DNA of 49,655 bases from Prevotella sp. UBA4330 (lineage in GTDB: Bacteria; Bacteroidota; Bacteroidia; Bacteroidales; Bacteroidaceae). How positions within the stretch are numbered: position 1 is the first letter of the stretch; each line of letters begins with the position of its first letter. Positions 40,251 to 47,892 of this stretch are shown one piece after another. The notes beneath the pieces are model-generated. The model had not been told where the DNA came from and did no database searches. It was given only the letters and a program-made list of their open reading frames with translations. The position numbers and the translations under genes are program-made. Location of the stretch: contig DGTS01000027.1 of the NCBI GenBank assembly GCA_002394385.1, forward strand, positions 1-49,655, given 5' to 3'.

Positions 40251-40345
40251 CCTGTCTTTACACTCATTCCAATGACAATGGATACGTTGCAATATGTAAA
40301 TATCTGAACTCTGATACATCAAAACTTCTAAATAATCAGCAATAT

Positions 40346-40723
40346 ATGAAAAAGTTTTTTGTATTTTTACTGTTCTTGGCTGTGATTGTAGCAGGACTTG
40401 TGTTCACATGTCCTACCAAGCAGCAGCATGTGGATGCTGTGATGAACGAGGTGAACGGACTGATGAGCGATGCCGCATCAGATATTGGTCTCGACACTAA
40501 TTCTGGTTGGGGAATGGTTGGCAAGGTGGCTATTGGCTCGCTGGCACAAAACTATCTGGAGTCGCAGTTGTACTACAACAACTACTTCGTGTTCAGCACA
40601 TGCCAGATAACGTTCAATGGCAAGACATCGACCACGTCTGTCGGTGTGTTCAACCATGTGTTCACCACCGACAAGGAGAAAATGAAGGAGAAACTCTTCA
40701 GTCTCGACTTCCTTAAAAAATAG
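40346..40723 (+). CDS. Small exported or membrane-anchored protein, DUF4359-like
   Basis: A 125-residue protein with an N-terminal hydrophobic anchor (FFVFLLFLAVIVAGLVF), then CPTKQQHVDAVMNEVNGLMS, an Asp/Gly-rich middle and a strand-rich C-terminal half (NYFVFSTCQITFNGKTSTTS, VGVFNHVFTT). The pattern CPxKxxHxxA after the anchor recalls the DUF4359 family; this match is from memory. It may remain membrane-tethered. It faces the exbD genes convergently with only 2 bp between stop codons. Confidence 0.7.
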   Translation: MKKFFVFLLFLAVIVAGLVFTCPTKQQHVDAVMNEVNGLMSDAASDIGLDTNSGWGMVGKVAIGSLAQNYLESQLYYNNYFVFSTCQITFNGKTSTTSVGVFNHVFTTDKEKMKEKLFSLDFLKK

Positions 40724-40725
40724 TC

Positions 40726-41193
40726 TTATTCTTTGCTTTTCGGTGCTCTCTCTGCCGAATAACTGATGCGGAGAGCATTGGCACGGCGTAGCGCTTGCTT
40801 TACGTCGATAATTGTTCCCATGTCGGCATTGCGGTCAGCCTTGAGGTTCACCGTCATCTGCTGGCGGTCCTCGGGCATCATGCGGGTGCGCTCGTCAATG
40901 ACGTAGTCGGTAATCTCGTCTGGCGTGACGTATTTGTCGTTCATCTGCACCTTCACAGCAGTGCCTTCTTTTTTCTGCAACTGCATGATGGGTCTTCCTA
41001 TATAGATATATGTTGCAGCCGATTTCTTGGTTAGTTTCTGCAGTTCTGTTCCCTGTGGAATACGATATTCCACCTTCGGTGCATCGTGACGAATGTGGGT
41101 CACGATCATGAAAAAGAACAGTACGGTGAATATCAGGTCGGGCAGCGATGCTGTGTTCAGTCCTGGCACCTTTTTCTTTTGTCTGCGAAACAT
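40726..41193 (-). CDS. exbD: ExbD/TolR-type biopolymer transport protein (second copy)
   Basis: A 155-residue ExbD-like protein. After a basic N-terminus (MFRRQKKKVPGLNTASLPDL) comes the single transmembrane helix IFTVLFFFMIVTHI; the membrane Asp in SLPDLIFTVLFF corresponds to the proton-carrying residue. A periplasmic domain ends with MTVNLKADRNADMGTIIDVK and ALRRANALRISYS. It forms part of an exbB-hyp-exbD-exbD operon, last in order, 56 bp after the other exbD. Two ExbD types in one operon are common in Bacteroidota. Confidence 0.9.
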   Translation of the reverse strand: MFRRQKKKVPGLNTASLPDLIFTVLFFFMIVTHIRHDAPKVEYRIPQGTELQKLTKKSAATYIYIGRPIMQLQKKEGTAVKVQMNDKYVTPDEITDYVIDERTRMMPEDRQQMTVNLKADRNADMGTIIDVKQALRRANALRISYSAERAPKSKE

Positions 41194-41249
41194 ATATTAA
41201 TAACGAGTTACGGGTGTCTGATTACGGGTTGTTGCGCATAGTGCGATTG

Positions 41250-41771
41250 TCATTTGTCATTTCCCCCATATCCTTCTGCTATGCGTTGAGGGTATAGTTG
41301 CCGTAGTCGTTCGCGTTGCTCTTTCGAGCATTCGTCGTACGAGCGGTGGTAGTAATGCTGTGCCGCGCGGTTGCGCAGAGTGTGATATGCAGCCACTATC
41401 TCGTTCTGAATGTTGAAGTAAGCATCGTATTTTGCCTCGCGGTTGGCTTTCAGCGAGATGATGTGATGCTCGCGGTCGCGGCTTTTCTCTACGAAATCTA
41501 TAACCCTTTGCCTCAGTTGCTTTGTCGTGGATGCCTTCTCGTCTATCAGCAACTGGTTGTCTGCCGTGAGTTCCAGTTGCAGAATGTTCTCTTTGCTCAC
41601 GTCAACGGTAGCCTCTTCGCGGTTGTCCATTGGCGGCAACTGTCTCTGCAGTCCCTTGTCGGCATCCATTGATGTCGTGACGAGGAACAGTATGAGCAGC
41701 ATGAACGAGATGTCTGCTGTCGCTGTGGTGTTAAGCGAGGGAACCTCGCGCTTCCTCCTGTAGAGTTTCAT
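41250..41771 (-). CDS. exbD: ExbD/TolR-type biopolymer transport protein (first copy)
   Basis: A 173-residue ExbD-like protein: basic N-terminus MKLYRRKREVPSLNTTATAD, membrane helix ISFMLLILFLVTTSM with the conserved Asp just before it (TADISFML), and a periplasmic domain with IISLKANREAKYDAYFNIQN. It is slightly longer than its neighbour and carries an extra Tyr/Arg-rich C-terminal tail (AQHYYHRSYDECSKEQRERL). It begins 9 bp after the hypothetical membrane gene. Confidence 0.9.
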   Translation of the reverse strand: MKLYRRKREVPSLNTTATADISFMLLILFLVTTSMDADKGLQRQLPPMDNREEATVDVSKENILQLELTADNQLLIDEKASTTKQLRQRVIDFVEKSRDREHHIISLKANREAKYDAYFNIQNEIVAAYHTLRNRAAQHYYHRSYDECSKEQRERLRQLYPQRIAEGYGGNDK

Positions 41772-41780
41772 TCTTGGTGC

Positions 41781-42251
41781 TTAGCGTTTGTTAAGTGAAG
41801 AGTATGCTACCGCTGCTATTGCTGCAACGAGCATTGCCAGAGCGGTGAAAATGAACATGTCGGCAGTCTTCAGCCACAGTGTCTGTGCGTATTGCTTGCC
41901 ATTGATAGTCATCGGGGCTGACGACCCGAACAGGAATGTCAGCACAAGCAACAGCACTACACTGCCCGAGACGATGTATGCTATGCGAGCCGCTGGTACG
42001 TTGTTTACCACCGCTGCGCTCTTGTTTCGGTTGCGGAATGCCATCACAAGCGAGAAGACTGTCAGTAGGATGGTGCCGATGATGAGCAGATAGGATATGA
42101 TGAGTATGACATTTGTCAGTTTCGGTGCATTGAATGAGGGGTTCTCCTCGTAGGGGTTGTCATACCCTATGAGGTAGAATGCGCCGAACGCCACCGCAAT
42201 GATGCCCACAAGCACCATCAGCACGCGCGATGATATTGTCAGTGTCTTCAT
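41781..42251 (-). CDS. Four-helix membrane protein within the exb operon
   Basis: A 156-residue integral membrane protein of unrecognised family. Four hydrophobic helices are visible: VLMVLVGIIAVAFGAFYLIG, VILIISYLLIIGTILLTVFS, IAYIVSGSVVLLLVLTFLFG and MFIFTALAMLVAAIAAVAYS. The loop after helix 1 (YDNPYEENPSFNAPKLTN) and the loop TINGKQYAQTLWLKTAD are probably periplasmic. Its start overlaps the stop of exbB (ATGA-type, 42248-42251) and exbD follows 9 bp later. This suggests it is a structural or regulatory part of the proton-channel complex. Confidence 0.78.
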   Translation of the reverse strand: MKTLTISSRVLMVLVGIIAVAFGAFYLIGYDNPYEENPSFNAPKLTNVILIISYLLIIGTILLTVFSLVMAFRNRNKSAAVVNNVPAARIAYIVSGSVVLLLVLTFLFGSSAPMTINGKQYAQTLWLKTADMFIFTALAMLVAAIAAVAYSSLNKR

Positions 42252-43048
42252 TTTCTTAACTTATACTTCATGATGATGTCGAGCATTGTTATCGCCGACT
42301 CTTCCATCTGGCTCACCAGATGCTCTATCTTGGAGAGAATATAGTTGTAGAACACTTGCAGAATCAGTGCCACGATGATACCGAAGATGGTGGTGATGAG
42401 TGCCACTTTCATTCCTGCTGCCACCACACTCGCGTTAAGGTCGCCGGCCATCTGTATCTGGTCGAACGCCATAACCATGCCGATTACCGTTCCCAGGAAT
42501 CCGAGAGACGGAGCGATGGCTATGAAAAGAGTAATCCACGAACAGCCTTTCTCAAGATTTGCCGACTGCACCGAGCCGTAGGATGCTATCGAGCGTTCTA
42601 TCTCGTCGATGCTGTCGTCGATGCGCATCAGTCCTTGATAGCAGATAGATGCCACGGGACCTCGCGTGTTACGGCACAGTTCTTTCGCCCCTTCAATGTC
42701 GCCCGCTTCCACTTTCTTGTCGATATCGGTCATCAGTTTCTTGGCGTTTATATGACTAAGACTGAGATAGATAATCCGCTCTATGCAGAACGCCAGACCA
42801 AGAACAAGTGCCAGTGCCACGAGACCCATGAAGCCGGCGTTGCCCTCAATGAACTTCGTCTTCAGTTGTTGGTGCAGCGATTGGGGTTGTGCTGCCACGT
42901 CGGCATAGTCGCTGTCAACGCCAATCATCAGTTGCTCGTTGGCTATAGAGTCCAGACGGTCGGTTATCGCCATGCTGTCTGTCTGTGCCATGCCGGCATT
43001 AATAACGAGCATTAGCATCATCAGCACAGTCTTTATTCTTCTCAACAT
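42248..43048 (-). CDS. exbB: MotA/TolQ/ExbB proton channel family protein
   Basis: A 266-residue ExbB-type stator that, with ExbD, uses the proton gradient to energise TonB. It begins with a signal-like helix (TVLMMLMLVINAGMAQ), then a periplasmic segment, a membrane helix (GFMGLVALALVLGLAFCIER), a cytoplasmic helical domain (~95-160), and the two C-terminal helices: ITLFIAIAPSLGFLGTVIGM and ALITTIFGIIVALILQVFYN, the signature region of the family. The extra N-terminal signal-like helix is common in Bacteroidota ExbB proteins. Confidence 0.92.
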   Translation of the reverse strand: MLRRIKTVLMMLMLVINAGMAQTDSMAITDRLDSIANEQLMIGVDSDYADVAAQPQSLHQQLKTKFIEGNAGFMGLVALALVLGLAFCIERIIYLSLSHINAKKLMTDIDKKVEAGDIEGAKELCRNTRGPVASICYQGLMRIDDSIDEIERSIASYGSVQSANLEKGCSWITLFIAIAPSLGFLGTVIGMVMAFDQIQMAGDLNASVVAAGMKVALITTIFGIIVALILQVFYNYILSKIEHLVSQMEESAITMLDIIMKYKLRK

Positions 43049-43087
43049 AATGATGTTTAGTGTTTAATGTTTAGAGTTATGTGTTTG

Positions 43088-43118
43088 CAAAGGTAGTGCA
43101 AATCGTTGGGAATACAAA
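43088..43118 (-). promoter_or_regulatory. Promoter of the exbB operon
   Basis: On the minus strand TTTG (43115-43118), exactly 19 bp, TACCTTTG (43088-43095), 39 bp upstream of the start codon. It is divergent from the Lrp promoter. Confidence 0.8.
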
Positions 43119-43232
43119 AACATTTAATTCTTTTTTATTTTATTGAAACCTTAAAAATATTGTTCTTTTTGTAAGAATAATTATAATTATGCCTTTTTTC
43201 TTGATAAAATACTTAAAAACTTCGATAAAATG

Positions 43233-43263
43233 CTTGTAAAATCGAATATTATTGTTATCTTTG
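43233..43263 (+). promoter_or_regulatory. Promoter of the Lrp/AsnC gene
   Basis: CTTG (43233-43236), 19 bp, TATCTTTG (43256-43263), 22 bp upstream of the ATG. The strongly A/T-rich region upstream (43130-43240) is a plausible place for Lrp autoregulation. Confidence 0.7.
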
Positions 43264-43285
43264 TCGAAACTTAAAAGAAAACATA

Positions 43286-43771
43286 ATGGGACATCACAGT
43301 TTAGATTCATTAGACAAGAAGATTCTGCGCATGATAGCAGAAGATGCTCGCGTTCCCTTCCTTGAGGTGGCGAGAACATGCAATGTCAGTGGTGCCGCGA
43401 TTCATCAGCGCATACAAAAACTCATCAATCTTGGTGTGATTAAGGGTTCGCAATTCATCATCGACCCTGAGAAGATTGGCTATGAGACATGTGCATACAT
43501 CGGGCTCAACCTTAGAACTCCAGAGTCGTTCGACGAGGTGGTTAACGAATTGAGGAACATTCCAGAGATTGTGGAATGCCACTACACAACAGGTGATTAT
43601 GACATGTTCATTAAGATTTACGCTCTGAACAACCATCACCTGCTCAACATCATCCACGACAAACTGCAGCCGCTGGGACTGGCACGCAGCGAGACAATCA
43701 TCTCGTTCAACTCGGCTTTCGACCGACAGTTGCCAGTGATTGGCATTCCTGTTGAGGACGAAGAGGAGTAG
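43286..43771 (+). CDS. Lrp/AsnC family transcription regulator
   Basis: A 161-residue feast/famine regulator. The N-terminal winged helix is LDKKILRMIAEDARVPFLEV and ARTCNVSGAAIHQRIQKLIN, then LGVIKGSQFIIDPEKIGYET leads to the RAM ligand-binding domain (~65-150): AYIGLNLRTPESFDEVVNEL, IPEIVECHYTTGDYDMFIKI and the closing SETIISFNSAFDRQLPV. Such proteins form octamers and respond to amino acids. Divergent from exbB, so that operon could be a target; this is not shown. An acidic tail (GIPVEDEEE) ends it. Confidence 0.93.
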   Translation: MGHHSLDSLDKKILRMIAEDARVPFLEVARTCNVSGAAIHQRIQKLINLGVIKGSQFIIDPEKIGYETCAYIGLNLRTPESFDEVVNELRNIPEIVECHYTTGDYDMFIKIYALNNHHLLNIIHDKLQPLGLARSETIISFNSAFDRQLPVIGIPVEDEEE

Positions 43772-43782
43772 TACATTATTAA

Positions 43783-43873
43783 TAAACTACGAATTTCACG
43801 AGTTATACGGACTTTGCACAGCATTTGAGTTTAATGCAAAGCAATTCGTATAATTCGTGAAATTCGTAGTTTA
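43783..43873. repeat. Large hairpin between the convergent lrp and folA genes
   Basis: A perfect 19-bp inverted repeat TAAACTACGAATTTCACGA (43783-43801) and complement (43855-43873). Inner arms continue with interrupted pairing (TTATACG / CGTATAA, CTTTGC / GCAAAG), giving a long imperfect cruciform of 91 bp. It lies between convergent stop codons and may be a bidirectional terminator or a MITE-like repeat. Confidence 0.8.
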
Positions 43874-43895
43874 TATAACTTGCCAAGAATCAGTC

Positions 43896-44378
43896 TCAGT
43901 TGCGTTCGTAGTCAACGAAGGCATATTCTTGTTCGTGTCGCTCATCTTTCTGGTGTTCCTCGCGCCACACCTCATGCCAGCCGCTGTAGTCGGGGAAGAA
44001 AGTGTCGGCATCGGCAGGAGTGTCCGCAATCTCTGTGAGGCACAGGCGGTCGGCAACAGCCATTGCCTGTTCGTAAACACTTGCACCACCTATTATATAT
44101 ATGTCCTCTTCCTCGCTGCAGTTGCGCAGTGCCTCCTTCAGCGAACGGAACGTGTCGCAGCCGGGGAATGTGGCTTGCGAACGTGTCAGCACGATGTTGC
44201 GGCGGTTGGGCAAAGCCCCTTTGGGCAGACTCTCAAAGGTCTTTCTGCCCATGATGATGGTGTGTCCTGTGGTCAGTTGCTTGAAACGTTTCAGGTCGTT
44301 GGGCAACCAGTAAATCAGTTTGTTGTCCTTTCCTATGGCGCGGTTCTGCGCCACAGCAGCAATGATGGATATTCTCAT
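43896..44378 (-). CDS. folA: Dihydrofolate reductase
   Basis: A 160-residue DHFR that reduces dihydrofolate to tetrahydrofolate with NADPH. The family pattern is clear: ISIIAAVAQNRAIGKDNKL, WLPNDLKRFKQLT (catalytic Asp), TIIMGRKTFESLPKGALPNR, NIVLTR, IYIIGGASVYEQAM and the C-terminal DTFFPDYSGWHEV. ATG 44378 is chosen; an ATG ten codons earlier (44408) lies inside thyA. The start overlaps the thyA stop by 4 bases, the usual thyA-folA coupling. Confidence 0.95.
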   Translation of the reverse strand: MRISIIAAVAQNRAIGKDNKLIYWLPNDLKRFKQLTTGHTIIMGRKTFESLPKGALPNRRNIVLTRSQATFPGCDTFRSLKEALRNCSEEEDIYIIGGASVYEQAMAVADRLCLTEIADTPADADTFFPDYSGWHEVWREEHQKDERHEQEYAFVDYERN

Positions 44379-45169
44379 ACCGATACCTCCGCTTTTATGT
44401 GGTCCCATGGGTCGTAGCCTTCCAGTTGGAAGTCTTCATACTGGAAGTCGAACAGACTCTTCACGTCGGGGTTGATTTTCATCACCGGCAGTTTTCTCGG
44501 TGTCCTTGTGAGTTGCAGTTTTGCCTGTTCCAGATGGTTAAGGTAAAGATGCGTGTCGCCAGTTGAGTGTATGAAGTCGCCCGCCTCGAGTCCTGTCACC
44601 TGTGCCATCATCTGTAACAGCAGGGCATACGACGCGATGTTGAAAGGCACTCCGAGGAAAGTGTCAGCCGAACGCTGGTAGAGTTGAAGCGACAGACGGC
44701 CATCAGCGACATAGAACTGGAACATCGTGTGGCACGGTGGCAGCGCCATCTTCTCCACTTCAGCCACGTTCCATGCGCTTACAATCATGCGCCGTGAGTC
44801 GGGATGATGCTTTATCTGCTCGAGAACGTTCTTTATCTGGTCGATGGTGCCGCCCTGATAGTCGGGCCATGAGCGCCACTGATGACCATACACCGGTCCC
44901 AGTTCGCCGTTCTCGTCAGCCCATTCGTTCCATATTCTTACGCCGTGTTCTTGCAGATATTTCACGTTGGTATCGCCCTTGAGAAACCACAGCAGTTCGT
45001 AGATTATCGACTTCAGGTGCAGTTTCTTTGTTGTCAGCAGGGGGAAGCCATCTTTCAGAGCATATCGGCTTTGTGTTCCGAAGATGCTCAGTGTGCCCGT
45101 TCCCGTGCGGTCTTCTTTCTTCACGCCTTCTTTCAGAATGCGGTCCAGAATGTCAAGATATTGTTTCAT
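44375..45169 (-). CDS. thyA: Thymidylate synthase
   Basis: A 264-residue ThyA, equal in length to the E. coli enzyme, converting dUMP and methylenetetrahydrofolate to dTMP. Key parts: DRTGTGTLSIFGTQSRYALK (phosphate-binding Arg), ELLWFLKGDTNVKYLQE, PVYGHQWRSW, DSRRMIVSAWN, the catalytic LPPCHTMFQFYV (Cys) and the dUMP-binding LYQRSADTFLGVPFN. It forms an operon with folA, which recycles the dihydrofolate it produces. Confidence 0.97.
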   Translation of the reverse strand: MKQYLDILDRILKEGVKKEDRTGTGTLSIFGTQSRYALKDGFPLLTTKKLHLKSIIYELLWFLKGDTNVKYLQEHGVRIWNEWADENGELGPVYGHQWRSWPDYQGGTIDQIKNVLEQIKHHPDSRRMIVSAWNVAEVEKMALPPCHTMFQFYVADGRLSLQLYQRSADTFLGVPFNIASYALLLQMMAQVTGLEAGDFIHSTGDTHLYLNHLEQAKLQLTRTPRKLPVMKINPDVKSLFDFQYEDFQLEGYDPWDHIKAEVSV

Positions 45170-45170
45170 A

Positions 45171-45288
45171 TAACTTTGAACTTTGAACTTTAATCTTTGA
45201 ACTTTAATCTTTGAACTTTAATCTTTGAACATTGTTTTTAACTTCTAACTTCTAACTCCTAACTCCTAACTTCTAACTCCTAACTCCA
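45171..45288. repeat. Tandem low-complexity repeats of 7- and 14-bp period
   Basis: On the plus strand, a 14-bp-period unit TTTGAACTTTAATC repeats several times (45176-45231). It is followed by a 7-bp-period unit TAACTCC/TAACTTC repeated about eight times to ~45288. The array lies between rsmF-like and thyA genes and reaches the rsmF stop region. Confidence 0.75.
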
Positions 45289-46641
45289 ATTCGGCACATG
45301 TGTTGTCTTTATTCTCCATTCGGCAGGGTAGAGGTTGTTGGCTCTGTTGCCCAGGTTCTTGACAAAGCCCAGCGGCATCTGTCGGTATGTTAGTAGTACA
45401 TGTCCGCGCGGCATGTCGGCATCCAGGGTGATTGCCTCCTTGCGCAGAAATGCTATTGCCGTTTGCCAGTCCACCTCAGCCTTAGGGAAGGCGTCGCTTT
45501 TGAGTTCTGTCGAGAGTGCAAGACACTGGTCGGGTATTATGTCCTTGCCCTTCACCGTGCCGAGACTTATGCCTGCGTGCACCACTCTCAACTCCTTCGT
45601 GAGGTGCTTCACTATTGGTTGCCATGCTTTCGGCGTTGCCGTAATGTTCAGTCCATTCTGTTCCACGACATACTCCTCTGGGTTCTTCAGCCATTCCGTG
45701 CTGCTCTTTTCCTTGTCGTTCACTTTCATCTTTGGCATCCTCTGTGTGCATTCGCCCTTCTTGCGTATCACCGCCATGAAGAGTCCCTCGCCACGGGTGC
45801 GTCCGGGTATGAAACGATAGACGGGGTCGTCAAAGCCAGGGAGCAGCGAGCCGGTGATGCCCCATTCCTTCTCTGTCGGTATCTCGATGATTTCGCCGTC
45901 CAGATTCTCGCTTATCCAGCGCACGTTCTCCTCGTTCTCGCGGGTGTTGAAGGTGCAGGTGGAGTATATCATTATGCCGCCTTGACGCAGGCACTGCCAT
46001 GCCTCGCTGACTATTTCGCGCTGCATCGCGCTGCATTTCTCGACGTTCTTCATGCTCCATTCGCCTATCGTGGCCTCGTCTTTGCGAAACATCCCCTCGC
46101 CCGAACAGGGCACGTCGCACAGCACGATGTCAGCCGTGATGCCCGTCTTGCGGATGTCGCGGGGATAGTTGTTCGTCACCACCACGTTTGGCATTCCCCA
46201 CTTCTTCATGTTCTCTGAAAGAATGCTGGCGCGTTGAGCCACCGGTTCGTTGCTCACCAGCATGCTCCCCTCGGGCAGCAGCGAGCAGGCGAGAGTAGAT
46301 TTCCCCCCAGGTGCGGCGCACATGTCAATCATCAGCAGAGGCTCTTTGCCCAAGACGTGTTTCATGACATGGTGAAGAAACATCGACGATGCCTCCTGTA
46401 CATAGTATGCTCCGGCATGCAACAAAGGGTCGAAGGTGAACTGTGGTCGCTCGCCGAGGTATATTCCATCGTCGCACCAAGCCACTCTCTCATGCCCGTT
46501 GCCCGCTATGCCGTCAGTGGTTTTCCTCCTGTTCAGACGTATGCTTACAGGTGCCCCGCTGTCAAAAGCACCGAGATATTGCTCCCACAGCGCCTCGCCG
46601 AAGGTTGCTCTTGTGCTTTCTATGAAATCATTTGGTAGCAT
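45280..46641 (-). CDS. RsmF-like rRNA cytosine-C5 methyltransferase (NOL1/NOP2/Sun family)
   Basis: A 453-residue SAM-dependent m5C RNA methyltransferase. The N-terminal RNA-binding part (LPNDFIESTRATFGEALWEQ) precedes SAM motif I (MIDMCAAPGGKSTLACSLL). The family's two cysteines follow: IVLCDVPCSGEGMFRKDE (motif IV PC) and IMIYSTCTFNTRENEENV (motif VI TC, nucleophile). A C-terminal RsmF-like domain (~300-453) ends in LGNRANNLYPAEWRIK. ATG 46641 (MLPNDFIE) is chosen; an upstream in-frame ATG at 46674 is next to the promoter. It probably modifies 16S rRNA. Confidence 0.9.
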   Translation of the reverse strand: MLPNDFIESTRATFGEALWEQYLGAFDSGAPVSIRLNRRKTTDGIAGNGHERVAWCDDGIYLGERPQFTFDPLLHAGAYYVQEASSMFLHHVMKHVLGKEPLLMIDMCAAPGGKSTLACSLLPEGSMLVSNEPVAQRASILSENMKKWGMPNVVVTNNYPRDIRKTGITADIVLCDVPCSGEGMFRKDEATIGEWSMKNVEKCSAMQREIVSEAWQCLRQGGIMIYSTCTFNTRENEENVRWISENLDGEIIEIPTEKEWGITGSLLPGFDDPVYRFIPGRTRGEGLFMAVIRKKGECTQRMPKMKVNDKEKSSTEWLKNPEEYVVEQNGLNITATPKAWQPIVKHLTKELRVVHAGISLGTVKGKDIIPDQCLALSTELKSDAFPKAEVDWQTAIAFLRKEAITLDADMPRGHVLLTYRQMPLGFVKNLGNRANNLYPAEWRIKTTHVPNWS

Positions 46642-46663
46642 CAACGTTTCTCTTTTTGCTTCG

Positions 46664-46671
46664 CAAAGATA
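46664..46671 (-). promoter_or_regulatory. -7 element of the rsmF-like gene promoter
   Basis: TATCTTTG on the minus strand, 22 bp upstream of the chosen ATG, overlapping the alternative start at 46674 and arguing against it. Confidence 0.6.
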
Positions 46672-46724
46672 CATATTATAGATGTAAGAAACGAAACTTT
46701 TTAGTAAGTTTTAGAAAAAATGTT

Positions 46725-46732
46725 TATCTTTG
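46725..46732 (+). promoter_or_regulatory. -7 element upstream of the membrane protein/PspC/sigma cluster
   Basis: TATCTTTG lies about 130 bp upstream of the ATG at 46863, leaving a ~120-base leader. No clear -33 element is seen. Confidence 0.5.
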
Positions 46733-46862
46733 TGCAACTTTTTCAGATCGACGAGAGCAGAGTTAAACTATGCCGAGTCAAAAAAAAAGTCGCATGCAAT
46801 GCAACTTTTGGCCAACTCCCTGCGTCTAACAGTTGTGTAACAAAAAACAAAACGGAAAAGAA

Positions 46863-47594
46863 ATGAAGAAATTTATAGTGTTTTTAATGGCGCTGCTGGT
46901 ACTGACAGCACCTGTAACAGCAAAGAAACGCCATCATGCAAAGATGAAGAATCATCCTATAACGATGATCGACCAAGACACCGCAGGGGTGGTGGCATAT
47001 AGCGACACCACATCGCTCGCCACCGACTCGCTGGCCTTCGACTCGCTCGCTGCTGGCAACACCTACTCACGAACGGTGCATTTCACTCTCGACGATCAGG
47101 ACATCAGCAGACTGATGGGACCTCTGAAAGACCTCATTGGCATTGGCGTGGTCGGAGTGTTTATTGCTATAATCGCTGTAGTTGCCATAATATTCGCTTC
47201 GATCCTGCCATTTGTCATTTTCGGACTGGTGATTTTCCTCATCGTCAAACACCATAACGACAAGCAACGGCTGGCGCGTGCCGCTCTGATGTCGGGACAG
47301 CCCATACCGCAGAACATCGTGAAGGAGCCAGTGGAGACCGACGACGAGATGTGGCGTAGAGGACTGAAGAACGTTTTCCTCGGACTTGGCGTGGCGGTGC
47401 TCTGCTATTGCCTCGGAGCCAACTCACTCGCTGGCATCGGGTGGCTCATACTCATCTGCGGTGCAGGACAGGCCGTGATAGCCAAGACGACAAAGAAAAA
47501 AAACGGCAACATCGAGCCTCCATCACCCAACACCCAACCCCCATCACCCACAGACACAGGCACACCGCCGCCCCCACCACCAGTAGAAGGCTAA
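46863..47594 (+). CDS. Membrane protein, DUF6249-like
   Basis: A 243-residue exported membrane protein. It has signal peptide FIVFLMALLVLTAPVTA, a His/Lys-rich start, and a Ser/Thr/Asp-rich linker (DTTSLATDSLAFDSLAAG). A membrane segment (GVVGVFIAIIAVVAIIFASI), a second one (LPFVIFGLVIFLIVKHHNDK), and two further helices after ETDDEMWRRGLKNVFLGLGV follow, then a Pro-rich tail (PPSPTDTGTPPPPPPVEG). The order resembles DUF6249 membrane proteins, from memory. The ATG at 46863 is chosen because it gives a good signal peptide. It precedes PspC and an ECF sigma factor, suggesting an envelope-stress role. Confidence 0.7.
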   Translation: MKKFIVFLMALLVLTAPVTAKKRHHAKMKNHPITMIDQDTAGVVAYSDTTSLATDSLAFDSLAAGNTYSRTVHFTLDDQDISRLMGPLKDLIGIGVVGVFIAIIAVVAIIFASILPFVIFGLVIFLIVKHHNDKQRLARAALMSGQPIPQNIVKEPVETDDEMWRRGLKNVFLGLGVAVLCYCLGANSLAGIGWLILICGAGQAVIAKTTKKKNGNIEPPSPNTQPPSPTDTGTPPPPPPVEG

Positions 47595-47697
47595 CCCCCC
47601 TCGTCCTTAAATGGGGACCGCTAAGGTCCCCTATGCTGCGATGTCATCGCAGCACACATCCCCAAAACAACAAACCATTTAAAACATAAAATAAAAG

Positions 47698-47892
47698 ATG
47701 ACAAAGAAACTTTATCGTTCTGACGACAGGATGCTGGGAGGCGTATGTGCCGGACTGGCAGAGTATTTAGACACCGACCCTACAGCAGTGCGACTGCTCT
47801 ATGCGGGACTGACATTCTTCACCGCTTTCAGCGGAGTGATTCTCTACCCAATATTATGGATCATAATGCCCGAGAAACGGCAGAATGGATAA
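47698..47892 (+). CDS. PspC domain-containing small membrane protein
   Basis: A 64-residue protein consisting of a PspC domain only: KKLYRSDDRMLGGVCAGLAE, LDTDPTAVRLLYAGLTFFTA, and the helix FSGVILYPILWIIMPEK. PspC proteins sense or buffer envelope stress. Its stop overlaps the start of the sigma factor gene by 8 bp (47885-47892), so expression is coupled. The ~100 bp before it contains only a short run with GC-rich palindromic words near 47613-47650. Confidence 0.9.
   Translation: MTKKLYRSDDRMLGGVCAGLAEYLDTDPTAVRLLYAGLTFFTAFSGVILYPILWIIMPEKRQNG

Noticed and set aside
45400..46218. 272-residue open frame on the plus strand inside the rsmF-like gene
   Set aside because: Antisense to the conserved methyltransferase core; composition is typical of a shadow frame.
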